Shown here: positions 47,501 through 57,081 of the stretch, piece after piece | How positions within the stretch are numbered: position 1 is the stretch's first letter | How the letters are laid out: each line of letters begins with the position of its first letter | From: Dendrolimus kikuchii | Lineage: Eukaryota; Arthropoda; Insecta; Lepidoptera; Lasiocampidae | NCBI GenBank assembly: GCA_019925095.2 | Contig: CM034397.1 | Location: 3,553,763-3,617,762 of the forward strand | Reading direction: 5' to 3' | Length of the DNA stretch: 64,000 bases | Made by a program: the position numbers and the translations under genes | The notes under the pieces: generated by a model | Databases searched by the model: none | Told to the model about the DNA's origin: nothing | What the model saw: only the letters and a program-made list of their open reading frames with translations

Positions 47501-50500
47501 GCACGGATGATTATTATTATTATATTGTTTTATGGTTTTTATATTTATTATATTATTATATGGTGTAGCCAGGGATAATCGCCGGTCAGTGTCACGCCAC
47601 ATTTACATTAAATTTGTTAAGGGGCCTCTACGTGTTGGCCTTTCCATGGCCCCACGCAAGCCCTCCAAAAGTCCGGGCCATTTTTATGGCCCGAGGTCTT
47701 CAAAGACATACAGTTTTTGCTCAGAACAATACTTTAAGAAATAAGTTCCATACTGACATATACTGTAATAATTTCATTAACCTTGTCCATACTATATTAC
47801 CAATTGCTTTAAAATGGAATACATTAGAATATATTTGTTGTACAATAACATTATATAAAATCAAGAACATTGTTTAAATATGCAAGTATCTAGAAGGCGG
47901 TTATATCGCCCTTAGCGATTTCAGCCTTCAGACAACTTTTGTTATTCTATGTAATATAACTTTAATAATTGAAGAAACAGATGGATATCAATTTTAGCGC
48001 AGGGTTTTTGGGAAGTGATGGATGACCTTTATTTATGTTATTGGACTACGAAAGCCTAGAATATATAGAACAAATTTCGCACACTTATAGTGTATATAGA
48101 GGAGTGCAGAATGCTAATATTTTTTTAAATATTATGGATTAAAAAAAAACATTATACACACTACCACGTATTTGACGTACACACACACATATACTCTTTT
48201 GTTTATTGTTAAAGTCAAGTTAACAGTGTAGCCTTGGCGAAATCTGTGATTATAGAAGTATAGTCTTTGACAACAGAACCTTGATAATGTTCGAACTTAT
48301 AATTTAAATTAATTATGGTCGAATTTCGACCACTGGGCGACCACTAGTAATAATAAATCGGCGAAGTATGTATCAGTCTACACACAATGGATCCACTTAA
48401 ACACACACAAAAATAATAATATAAAATTCACCTAAATGAGAAAAAATAATAATTCACCTAAATCAGACAAATGATAATCAGTTTAAATGCAGTGCACCAT
48501 TGCCGAAATCGACCGGGAAAGATCATAACAAATGAATGGCTAGACTCATGTTGTGACTGGTGTTTTTTATTGATGAATATCATATTTAAGACAATTCCAA
48601 AAACACAAAAGTCATAAAAATTGGTCCAACCGTTCTTGAGTTATGAACAGTGTAACTAACACGATTTTGTTTTATATATATAGATTAATTTCTCAAAAAC
48701 ACACCAAAATTGTTAAAAGTTAGCTCATAAATTTGTATGACTCCAAATATGATAAATCTCTTCGTCTTGAATGTGATCTCTTAATCCTGTCCACAGTTGA
48801 ACTGGAAGGAAAGCTGCAAGCAATAGGCAAAGTGTTTGATACTCGCACTGTGACGTTCAACTTGGGCGAGGGCAGCGAAAACAATGTGTGCGAAGGCATC
48901 GAACGTGCCTTAGAAAAATTCCAAAAAGGTGAAAAATCTAGATTGACCATCGCACCAAAGTATGCCTTCAAATCTGAAGGAAATCCAGATTTGGGAGTAC
49001 CACCAAATACAGCGGTAGAATATATAGTAAAGCTGACCAGTTTCGAAAAAGCGAAAGAATCTTGGTCCATGGATGTTTCCGAGAAACTTGATCAAGCAAA
49101 GATATTCAAGGAGAAAGGGACCAATTATTTCAAGTGCAACAAATTCCAATTGGCTATCAAGATGTACAAGAGAGTTATTTCACTATTGGATTGTAAGTAA
49201 TTTATTGTAGTTGTATCTTTTAGAGACCTCATCACCATATTACATTAAACCTTTGCAAAAAACTGAGCATCCTTATATTTATATTATCTTGAGTATTTAT
49301 TTAGCTATATTTAATTATATATTTTTTCTATTCATTTGTAATTATTATTGTTACGACCGACAAAAGTGGATTCACACCTGCATATCATAAAAGCACACTT
49401 TATTACCTTTCCGCATTCAGATTTCTTTTGTTTACTTTGGGTTTAAAATTTGTGATTAGAAAGCTGCCCGTTGTGTACCTATTGTAATATTTTATGGTAG
49501 TCATAAGCCAGGTGTGATTCTAATAAATTCAGTCCACGCGGGCGAGAGACATTGTATTTGTGCAGTATAAAGCAATGCCCCAATGGAGAGATCGTCAGTC
49601 TAGCGATAGCCACAAACGAAGCAAGACGTTAGTGACGGTCTTTGCGCGTGTGATTGAATCGTGCATTACGTTTGGACTGGTTGTGTACAGTTATATTTGT
49701 ACCTGTGTTATACGTGTTTGTATAGTTCTAATAAATTCTACAATAATTCCAACGGCATTTTAATTCGAGTCCTGTAACTCGTAACATTATTTATGACTAA
49801 GTTTTTTCCCACAGCGCTACGATATGGAGTTCTTCAAAAAGGGTGTCATAAAATCTTCGAGGCCGGCAGCGCGTTGGCTACATCTCTGATGTTGCAAACG
49901 TCCATAGGCGACGGTAACCGCTTTCCACCGGGTGGGCCGTCAGCCTGTTTGCTGTACTCCAGCTATATAAAAAAAAAAAAAAAAAAAAAGTAGCATTTGT
50001 ACAAGATAGGTATATAAATTACCATTGAAGTGAAAACCAATTAGGGGAAATTATACTATTATTAACACATAAATGGCACCCTGTCATTTATAAGAAATTG
50101 TATTTTTTTACTTTGTAGCCATATAATGTTAATAATAATATTATTTTATTATATCTTCATTAATTGTCCTACACTTACCGGGGCTTGTCCTTGGGTGCAT
50201 TATTATATGGTGTGGACAGATAATCGCCGGTCAGTACCACGCCACATTTACATTAATTTTGTCAAGGAGTCTCTACGTGTTGGCCAACACGTCCTATGGC
50301 GTTCCTATGGCCCCACGCAAACCCTCCAAAAGTCCTGGCCATTTTTATGGCTCGCGGTTTTCAAAAAAAATATTATTGTGTGGGTATAAAATAAACATTA
50401 TTTTGAATAAATTGACTAGGTGCCAATCATTGGGTAAGATGCCAACAATGGTATAGCTGTAACAACAATGGTAACAATGCCCACTCTCTCGTATCGAACT

Positions 50501-53500
50501 TGTCGCTTCGCTGTCTTGAACAGAACTCCCCGGTGGTCGCGCCTTACGCTGCTTATATACCCGGTTGAATATTCTGGGACCTATAATTTCGATCTTTTTT
50601 TATTCACTGTCTATCCCTTTCTAAACATCTATCTATTTCTGTCTTTTCCTTCCTGAACCTCCTACTGTAAAATTTTGATCTTCATTTCGTTATTCTTTTA
50701 TTCATCAACTATCCCTTTCTAACATGTATCTGTCCTTGTCTATTACTTCCAGAATCTTCTGCATTCTTCTGAAACTTTTTAAACCGACTAGATCGTTCCA
50801 TCATCACTCGCCACACTATTATAGACATGATTGTCCTGTGTTTTGTAACTTTATAAAATTTCAGCCATAGTTGAAGACAACGCTGAAACGGATGAGACTA
50901 AAAGCAAAGCGAAGGAGCTCATACTCTCTGCACATTTGAACCTTGCTCTCGTATATCTGAAGGTCACACCGATCCACCATTTCGAAGCAAAAGACCACGC
51001 GACAAAAGCTTTGAAGTTCGATGAGAGTAATGTGAAAGCTTTGTTCAGGAGAGGCCAAGCGCTGCTGGGCTCAGGTGATGCAGAACAGGCGCTCAAGGAC
51101 TTCCAGAAGATTATCGAGGCAGAACCACAGAATAAGGTAATTTATAGGTTTTTGAAATTGTTACAAGGAGGAATAGTGATATTAAGACTAGGTAGACTTA
51201 TTGCTCCTATTCATAATACAATGTTTTTCAATAATTCTTTCACGGTTAAAGCTGTCCAAGGAACAAGAAAAATCTCTAATAACGTTTTGACGGCCTCTGT
51301 GGTTGAGCGGGCTAAGCCTTTGCCGGCGTACCCACTGCAACGCAGAGGCTCCGGGTTCGATTCCTGGTATAGTAAATTTCGGAAACGTATTTTCTCCGTT
51401 ATTTACTATGGTCTGGGTGTCTGGGATCGGCCCCTGAGTAGTCCGTTGTATATTACCAATAACACAAGCGTAATTTGCTTAATTTGGGGATATACAATAT
51501 GTGTGTTTGTCTGCCGATTATTATTATTATTTAAGAACATGGTCAGGAAATACTATCTGCAATATAATGATACGAGGGCTTCATTACAAATGGGCGTATA
51601 CGCAAAAATGGTTTTTTATTGTTGTTTACTACAATCTATGCATGTTACATTTTAGAAAGTCTTACTGGTATGCAAGTGTACTTAAATAGACGGGTATTCC
51701 AAATTTCAGCCTTATACAATCAACTAGTTTTGTTTTATTTACAATTTTGTCTCTTGTGTAAAACTGCACGTTTGTCTGTATGCCCATTTGTTATGAAGCC
51801 CTCAATATTTATTTTTATATTATTAGTATTATTTAGTTTAAATAGATGCATTTTATCACAATATCTTATATATGTATATAACTTATGTGTACATTTGTAT
51901 ATATAGTATAGTTATGTATTTATTATTAAAATGTAAGTAATCGTAAAATACATACATACATAACTTCACGCCAGTTCCTTTGCGAGGTAGGCACGAACAA
52001 CAGAGCGCCATTTAGGCTTATTCTTACACACCTCACTTGCTTCTTTGACATTCATAGCTCTTGTCATGCACGCTCGTCTGTTCTGAAGGCTCCTGACATC
52101 ACCCTCCGCTAGTACACGATCAATTTGATCATGGAAGGTGTGTCGTGGCCTTCCACGACTTCTGCATCCATCCACTTTTGCATTGTATATCTGTTAAGTC
52201 ATTCTTTCATCATGCATTCTTTCCACATATTGTATCAAATATATTATAATTTTCTTATAGTTGTATGAGCCAAATGTCTAATATGAATTATTTTTTAGTG
52301 GAAACTTAGCTGATATGTGTATTCATAATATTTTCTTAAGTTTTCGCGACTTGTATACATAATAAAACTACGTTTTAACGGTTTTAAGCGCGGTAATTTT
52401 ATTTGATTTTGGTTTTTCCGACGTTTCGGCCACTTTTCAGTGGCCGTGATCACGGAAGACAAAGATGTCAAGTGTCAACGAGTATTGTTAAAGTTTTATT
52501 TAGCCTACCGCCAACTTATTAATTTTAATCATTTAATTTTTAATTTTGTTTATGGTTATTATTTAATCTATGGGAGCCTAATCTAATTTACTACCGCTTC
52601 GCAACATGTTATGGCTTGAAGAGAAGAAGCGGCGCAAGAAACTCTTCAGCAAACATGCCTAGCTCTAATAATTTTATATAATATTAAAATGGGTGGAAGG
52701 AAAAATAAAAGTAATTATCAGTCAAGTTGGTTTGTGTTCCGTTGTACGCAGAAAGAGCTCACAGTGTCTTGAGGTCTGGCAGCTGGTTTTTGCTGGGTTT
52801 GGGTCTTAATAGTTTTGATAATTGGATCCCAAACAGGTGGTACTTGCCAACCATCTTCTCTATTGAAATTTGGGTGTTTTTTGATTTCAATAGCCTCACG
52901 CATCATTCTAGGTATGAAACGATTCTCTTTCGCGAGGATTTGTGGGTTATCGAATCTGATGTAGTGGTTGGGTTTATCCAGCGTGTGTTCACTGATCGCA
53001 GACTTCGTAGACCTTGTGTGTTTCATGTCAGCAATGTGTTCTTTTACTCGTGTTTTTATGCTCCTCTTTGTTTGCCCAATGTATGACAATCCACACTCAC
53101 AATCAAGCTTGTAAACCCCTGCATCCTGGAGTGGGATATTGCATTTCACAGGTCTCAGAAATTGGGTAATCTTTTTCTGCGGCTTGAAATATGTTTTGAT
53201 TGAAGCTCGCCTGAGGATGTGACCAATTCTGTCTGTGACCCCCTTGATGTAGGGTAGGGTAGCAGGGCACCGCTCAACTGAAGGTGGTTTGGGGCCTTTG
53301 TGACGTTGGTGTGGAGTCTTCAGCTGATTGCGTTGTAGAACTCGCTTGACATGCTGAAGCTCTCCAGCTATGTGGTTCTCGTCACAAATTTTCTGTGCTC
53401 TCTGAAACAAAGATTTGCCCACGGTAGCTAACTGACTAGGATGGTGGTGAGACGAACCATTAAGGTATTTATCTGTATGGGTAGGTTTCCTATACACCGT

Positions 53501-56500
53501 ATGACCAAGAGTATTGTCAGGGTTCCTTAGGATGAGCACATCCAGAAAAGCTAATTTATTATTTGCCTCTAGTTCCATAGTAAATTTAATATTACTGCTA
53601 ATGGAATTGAGATGATCTAGAAATGCAGAGACTTTATCGTTTGGGAGGACGGCAAAAGTATCGTCTACGTACCTTTTATACATCTTCGGCTTAGCCGGAG
53701 CGGTATCCAGTGCCTTCTGCTCGAAGTCTTCCATAAAAATGTCAGCTACGACAGGAGACACCGGTGAGCCCATGGCTACACCGTTGATTTGGTCGTAGAA
53801 GCCGTAGTCCCACACGAAATAGCCAGATGTGAGGCAATGTTTTAGTAGATCTGCATATTCCTCAGGCATGTTATTATCTATTAGCTTCCTTTTGACAATC
53901 TCAATGCAGTCTTCCACTGGTAAACTGGTAAATAAGGACTGGACATCAAAACTGACTAGTACTTCATCCTCAGCCAATGTCAAATTTTCAATTGCGCTGA
54001 TGAAGTCGAAGGAATCCTTGACATGGTAGGGTGTGTTGCCGCGGAGATTGTTGAGTGTCTTCGCGAGATGTTGTGCCAGTCTGTATGTTGGTGAGTCAAG
54101 CTGGCTAACTATAGGGCGCAAGGGGATGTTGTTTTTGTGAATTTTAGGTAACCCATACAATTTTATTTGAACTCGTTTAGGTTGCCGCCAATCAGGTAAT
54201 AGTGTGCCGCGCGACACTCCAGAAGCAGAAGGAGAAAGAGAAGAAGTTGTACGCGAACATGTTCGACAAGTTCGCCAAACACGACTCGGAGGTAACAGGT
54301 TCGAATGATTTTGCATGCACGAGTATTTTAGTTAGCATATGTTTTTGTACACACGACTTCCAAAATGTGACATCCTTATTTTTGTAATGATTTTGGCTGG
54401 CTTTGGCTTGATAACAAAGTCTTTTTTTAATTCAATTATTATTCGCTTGTGAATACTCAGCCCCAGCTTAATTCTAAGGCCCGCATGTTCAAAAGCAGTT
54501 TAAACTTAAAAGTAAGCTTTAAAGTAAGTTTTATCAGTGCAGGAACGGGGAAAGAATACAATTTCCTGCGGCCGGGCGGCCTGTCGTTAGAGGCGACAAA
54601 ACAACCCACAGCCAGGTGGTAGGGCATTTGCCCGACTGGATGGCTACCACCCCTGGTCTAAAATATATCGCCATAACAACCTTGAGTTGTGTTCCGGCAT
54701 TAGTGACCAGGTTTCAGTTTCCCTTAAGAGAGCAGCAGCGCATTTGTAGCAACTTTGCTGTTGCAAATGTTCATAGGCGATGGTAACCGCTTTCCATCAT
54801 GTGGGCCGTCTGCCTGTCTGCTGATCTGATCTCCTGCAATAAAAAAAAGGAATTCATAATCTACGGAAAAAGTTGATTGATAGTTTAAATCTGTGTGGTT
54901 AGATCAATTCGAAAGTATGGAGAGATCAACTAAATTTCGAATATTGCTCTACGTGGCAACATTATCTATTTTATTCGTTCTTTCGAAGTATCAAAGCAGC
55001 TTAATAAAACTACGTTTTAACGGTTTTAAACGCGGTAATTTTATTTGATTTTGGACGCTTAAAACCGTTAAAACATAGTTTTATTATGTATATAAGTCGC
55101 GAAAACTTAAGAAAATATTATTATTGCAGCTGTTATATTGTTAGTGGTAGTGGGGAAAAAAGGATCGATCATATAACTTACTGCTATTCAATGGCTACAT
55201 ATACATCCTTTTGTCTCATGCTTTTGTTGTACTTTGTTTAGCTATTTAAAGGAATGAGATGAAATCTATTTAAATTAATTGACAATGACAAATACGTGGT
55301 TTAAACCACGCAAGAGAGTAAAGTATTGTATGGTTTAAAATGTTGTCAATCAATAAACTGTTATTGATATTACAAAATAATTGGAAACAAAGGATTAAAC
55401 TTATTTGCATAGTTTTTTTTTAAATTATTATTAACATCTCTACGGACTCGAGTTCCGTACCCTTTTTTACTACTTAATTTCTATAAAAAATTTTAGAGTC
55501 CATACACGCTTATTGTTTATTTTTGTTACTGTGTGTGACATTAATTTAGTGATTTTTATGTTGTGGTATATCTTAAGAATAACTTATTATATTAATTTAT
55601 ACTAATTTTAATACTAAACTTATACTAATGTAGAGTGTATCTGTTACATGCTGGGTGTTGTGAGGAAGTACATGTGCAGTGTTGGCCTTATATCTATACT
55701 TATATATAGTCCTCTCTAGTGCCATGTGTGTCTAAAGTATGCCGCCATAACAACCTTGAGTTGTGTTCCGGTATTAATGACCAGGTTCCGGTCTCCCTTA
55801 AGAGAGCAGCTGCGCATTTGTAGCACCTTTGGCGTTGCAAATGTCCATAGGTGATGGTAACCTCTTTCCATCAAGGGGGCCGTTTGCCTGTCTGCTGATC
55901 TCTCGCAATAAAAATAAATTAAACATCTGTGTCTGTTTTATTGTTAACATTTTTGGATATGGAATAACACCACTGGACTTTTAGATGTTTTAACAATAAA
56001 TTTATTTTCGATTTTACATAAAAGCTAAGGGACTAAATCAGTACATTTTACAGACATAACATACCGTACATACGTACGTACTTAGACCATTAATAGAAAG
56101 ACGGAGTCTAGGACTCTTTGTTTGGACTTTTTGTTTACTTACGCTCCGTCTATACGTAAATGTTTTAAGCTTAAGATTGCAAATATTTGATACTGGCGAC
56201 ATCTAGTTGACAAGGTGAAAAACTAACCGGTTAAGGCGATATCTCAGACTACTGGTATTGTCATTTCTTGCTAAAATAAAAATTCTTCTAGTTTCCCAGT
56301 CAAGATTAGAACCCTTTTTAAGCTGACATGACTGCAATTCATTCCCAGGTGGAGAAGGAGAGAGCTAAACGCGAAGTGGACATAATAGGAGAGAAGGTGG
56401 GAGAGTGGGGAACGAGTGAGTGTGAGTGGACCGATGAGCAGAGGGACAGGAAACCGACGGAGTTTGAGAAGGAGAACCCGAACATCCTCATGCTGGACAA

Positions 56501-56525
56501 AGATGGACAGTTCCAGAATATGTGA
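38557..56525 (+). CDS. FKBP59: FKBP52/FKBP59-type immunophilin, Hsp90 co-chaperone (7 exons)
   Basis: Exons 38557-38758, 43074-43216, 44999-45119, 48797-49192, 50865-51136, 54181-54291 and 56349-56525 join in phase with GT-AG introns to 1,422 bases (473 residues plus stop). FKBP domain 1 is about residues 31-122. It keeps the prolyl-isomerase pocket: Y41, F51, D52, F63, V70, I71, W74 and Y97. Domain 2, about 133-250, has Ile near 190 where W74 would be, as expected of the inactive second domain of FKBP52. Residues ~262-395 are three TPRs with clamp residues for the Hsp90 MEEVD tail: [28 protein letters not shown] charged tail ends DKDGQFQNM. The family is certain. The symbol follows Drosophila; the protein is about 30 residues longer than the fly one. 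Intron 5 ends in a Penelope-like element. Confidence 0.93.
38850..38866 (+). repeat. G-rich tract in FKBP intron 1
   Basis: GGGGGTGGGGGGGCAGG, about 90 bases after the exon 1 donor. It could form a G-quadruplex in the pre-mRNA. The effect is unknown. Confidence 0.6.
39008..39620. mobile_element. hAT MITE with perfect 8-bp target duplication
   Basis: The ends are TAGGGATGCAAATATTG and its inverse CAATATATTGTTTGCATCCCTA. AGAAGAAA lies directly outside both ends (39,000-39,007 and 39,621-39,628). The interior repeats ACATCAATGT words in both orientations. It lies in FKBP intron 1. Confidence 0.9.
39752..40060 (-). mobile_element. Helitron family 1, copy 2 (partial)
   Basis: The inverted 3' terminus CTAGAGTTTACCCCGCGGCT after A, with the CCGCGG hairpin (here with a changed loop, TCCGCCGCGC), matches copies 1, 3 and 4. 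So does the nearby GGAAGATTCACTTAATTTTA. The usual TCCC start is absent; a CAGACAGACAG word near 39,925 is all that is left of that side. Confidence 0.6.
40061..40400. repeat. CCAAAACTA-type degenerate minisatellite
   Basis: Units such as ACCAAAACTACC and AAATCTACCAACC repeat with variations, A/C-rich on plus and almost G-free. It lies inside a locally duplicated segment: AACTTAAGAAATTTTC and TATAGTAAAATATCTATAA occur on both sides (39,711-39,751 and 40,409-40,451). Confidence 0.85.
40660..40858 (+). repeat. 8-bp array AAAAGGGC in FKBP intron 1
   Basis: About 22 units, mostly GGGCAAAA, with scattered GGGCTTAA and GCGCAAAA variants. The plus strand carries GGG at regular 8-base intervals and is nearly pyrimidine-free. 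Open frames on both strands (KGQKGK, PFCPFA) follow from composition and are not genes. Remaining intron 1 sequence to 42,390 has no other recognised feature. Confidence 0.95.
42391..42685 (+). repeat. Interspersed repeat B, copy 4
   Basis: Near full length, from GTGCTGGAACGGAGAAAG to GTGGGCCGTCGTGTCTGCTG and an A-run. FKBP intron 1. Confidence 0.8.
43252..43530 (+). repeat. Interspersed repeat B, copy 5
   Basis: Begins only about 35 bases after the exon 2 donor at AGCAATGGACAAGGAATACA and ends GTAACCGCTTTCCATCAGGT. More diverged than copy 4. FKBP intron 2. Confidence 0.75.
43964..44784 (-). mobile_element. Helitron family 1, copy 3, with minisatellite
   Basis: Same ends as copy 1: the CTAGAGTTAACCCCGCGGCT terminus with hairpin on plus, and TATTAATAGGGA before T. 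Body sequence outside the array is almost identical to copy 1. The array at 44,178-44,410 is a degenerate mixture of AGTGGACCC, AGTGGACCA and AACTGGACC units. FKBP intron 2. Confidence 0.85.
45192..45470. repeat. Dispersed repeat G, copy 2
   Basis: Counterpart of 12,605-12,950, starting TAGGCTACGTTCCACATACG about 75 bases after FKBP exon 3. The right end contains GAGGAACGCTTCC. FKBP intron 3. Confidence 0.6.
45655..45850. repeat. Foldback with CpG-rich central hairpin
   Basis: Outer arms GGTGGAGTATAGATACACGG and the inverse near 45,833-45,846 share the GGCACATTTATTTATT word. At the centre, 45,738-45,762, GCGGGTGCG and CGCACCCGC form a perfect 9-bp stem, extended by CTAA/TTAG. Probably a MITE. 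Confidence 0.6.
46310..46695 (+). mobile_element. RTE-like LINE 3' fragment, copy 8
   Basis: The longest 5' extent: [20 protein letters not shown] precedes the shared [14 protein letters not shown] region. A deletion removes part of the [12 protein letters not shown] segment and shifts the frame. It ends with GCGTGTAGTTATGTATG. ATTATAAGG/ATTATAAAGG beside the two ends may be a damaged target duplication. Confidence 0.75.
46860..47880 (+). repeat. Retroelement-like repeat H, interrupted
   Basis: The part after 47,530 (GATAATCGCCGGTCAGT, TCTACGTGTTGGCC, CCCCACGCAAGCCCTCC) is matched at 50,150-50,385, as is CCTTGGGTGCATTT before the insert. The 5' part resembles decayed LINE sequence. A repeat B copy at 47,190-47,506 is inserted. 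Not a host gene. Confidence 0.5.
47190..47506 (-). repeat. Interspersed repeat B, copy 6, nested in repeat H
   Basis: Full-length minus copy whose A-tail appears as an odd A-run at 47,190-47,203 on plus. It separates the two halves of repeat H that are contiguous at 50,190. Confidence 0.75.
48060..48350 (+). mobile_element. Helitron family 2, copy 3
   Basis: Ends GTCGAATTTCGACCACTGGG, CGACCACTAG before T like copy 2. Body words CTCTTTTGTTTATTGTTAAA and AGCCTTGGCGAAATCTGTGA are shared. Confidence 0.65.
48353..48684 (-). mobile_element. Helitron-like element upstream of FKBP exon 4
   Basis: The right end, TTTTATATATATAGA before T, is the inverse of a TCTATATATATAAAAC start. GTCATAAAAATTGGTCCAAC and GTTCTTGAGTTATGAACAGT follow inward, as in lepidopteran Helitrons. 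The other end was not resolved. It lies about 110 bases from the exon 4 acceptor. Confidence 0.45.
49349..49786 (+). mobile_element. Solo LTR of an LTR retrotransposon
   Basis: TGTTACGA at the start and TCGTAACA at the end form the TG...CA inverted termini. TTAT is duplicated at 49,345-49,348 and 49,787-49,790. AATAAATTC words sit inside, as expected for a poly(A) region. No internal coding part is adjacent, so it is a recombinational solo LTR. The 4-bp duplication suits a Ty3/gypsy-type element. FKBP intron 4. Confidence 0.75.
49806..49990 (+). mobile_element. LINE 3' end with poly(A)
   Basis: The segment matches 29,232-29,405 (GATATGGAGTTCTTCAAAAA, GGGTGTCATAAAA, CCATAGGCGACGGTAACCGC) and ends CCAGCTATAT plus an A-run of about 20. 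It is a young 5'-truncated insertion of the LINE family at 26.7 kb. Confidence 0.8.
50150..50385 (+). repeat. Repeat H, copy 2 (uninterrupted)
   Basis: CCTTGGGTGCATTATTATAT, GATAATCGCCGGTCAGT, CTCTACGTGTTGGCC and GGCCATTTTTATGGC match the two halves of the copy at 47 kb. FKBP intron 4. Confidence 0.6.
51288..51535 (+). mobile_element. tRNA-derived SINE, copy 4 (intact head)
   Basis: GGCCTCTGTGGTTGAGCGGG carries the A box, and CCGGGTTCGATTCCTGG is a good B box about 50 bases on. The SINE body follows to GTTTGTCTGCCGATTATTAT and a (TTA)n tail. No cloverleaf could be completed, so it is not a tRNA gene. It lies just after FKBP exon 5. Confidence 0.8.
51947..52229 (-). mobile_element. RTE-like LINE 3' fragment, copy 9
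   Basis: Minus frame [19 protein letters not shown] to [11 protein letters not shown] and stop, with a (TATG)n tail. 5'-truncated at CACATATTG. FKBP intron 5. Confidence 0.8.
52325..54180 (-). mobile_element. Penelope-like element, 5'-truncated, RT plus GIY-YIG
   Basis: The minus frame encodes [32 protein letters not shown] (RT motif A), [16 protein letters not shown] (motif B), YVDDTFAVL (motif C) and a C-terminal GIY-YIG endonuclease ([20 protein letters not shown]) ending [15 protein letters not shown], with stop near 52,718. Reverse transcriptase plus GIY-YIG defines Penelope-like elements. The frame is intact from 54,180 to the stop, but the N-terminal part is missing. 52,325-52,500 is the terminal repeat. 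It abuts FKBP exon 6; the reading frame's apparent start, upstream of 54,180, is antisense host exon. Confidence 0.92.
54537..54850 (+). repeat. Interspersed repeat B, copy 7 (reference copy)
   Basis: The most complete copy: GTGCAGGAACGGGGAAAGAA through GGGCCGTCTGCCTGTCTGCT, a duplicated GATCT and an A-run, about 310 bases. FKBP intron 6. Confidence 0.85.
54995..55118. repeat. Short foldback from Penelope terminal repeat
   Basis: AAACTACGTTTTAACGGTTT ... TTTATTTGATTTTGG turns directly into ACGCTTAAAACCGTTAAAAC and AAGTCGCGAAAACTTAAG. The centre has been deleted, leaving two arms. FKBP intron 6. Confidence 0.75.
55734..55920 (+). repeat. Interspersed repeat B, copy 8 (5'-truncated)
   Basis: Begins at TAAAGTATGCCGCCATAACA and runs to GCCTGTCTGCTGATCTC and an A-rich end. 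FKBP intron 6. Confidence 0.75.
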
Positions 56526-56947
56526 AGCTGTTAATTTGAATTCACTATGCTAAGATCTCTCCTCTTGGACTCTTGTTATAATAATTAATGTTAAGTGAAA
56601 ATGACTTGATGATTCCAACATTCTTCTGGGTATACAAGTAAGGTTATTTCTCTTGATGTACTTATATCATATGATTTATAATTATGATACGATCTCTATT
56701 TATTCCAATGTTGTTGTTTGCATACTATACTGTCAGCGAGTCATTAATCATTACTACGTTAAAGCTAAAAATAATAATTACTATGAATTTTAAGGGTATT
56801 TGACAGTTCTATCTATTGATAGGTAGGAGGTACTTTTTAACATTATACGAAATAATGTCCAGCCACCTTGATTTTAGATGAATGTACTGCATTATGGCTT
56901 CACAGTCCTAACGAGTCAAATATTTTATTTATTATTGTTTAAATGGC

Positions 56948-56953
56948 AATAAA
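56948..56953 (+). terminator. Polyadenylation signal, AATAAA, for the FKBP gene
   Basis: AATAAA about 425 bases after the FKBP stop, before the Helitron at 57,082. It would give a 3' UTR of roughly 440 bases. Use is inferred. Confidence 0.45.
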
Positions 56954-57081
56954 AATGATTTCTACAAATTTTAAAAGTAAGATTTGAAATTGATCCGATT
57001 GAAAGGTATTTGAACGCAAACTCTTCTTTTTATTACATTTTAAGTTTTTTAATATACATTATTTTACAATTTATTATATCA

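Noticed and set aside
48733..48796. Extra N-terminal coding before FKBP exon 4
   Set aside because: Phase from exon 3 and the CCACAG acceptor place the exon start at 48,797; upstream codons lack family similarity.
51291..51360. A tRNA gene, because of clear A and B boxes
   Set aside because: No acceptor-stem pairing could be completed, and the same sequence continues into a SINE body found in four places.
50936..51655. A 239-residue frame beginning with TPR sequence
   Set aside because: Only the part up to 51,136 is FKBP exon 5; the rest is read-through into intron and a SINE past a good GTAATT donor.
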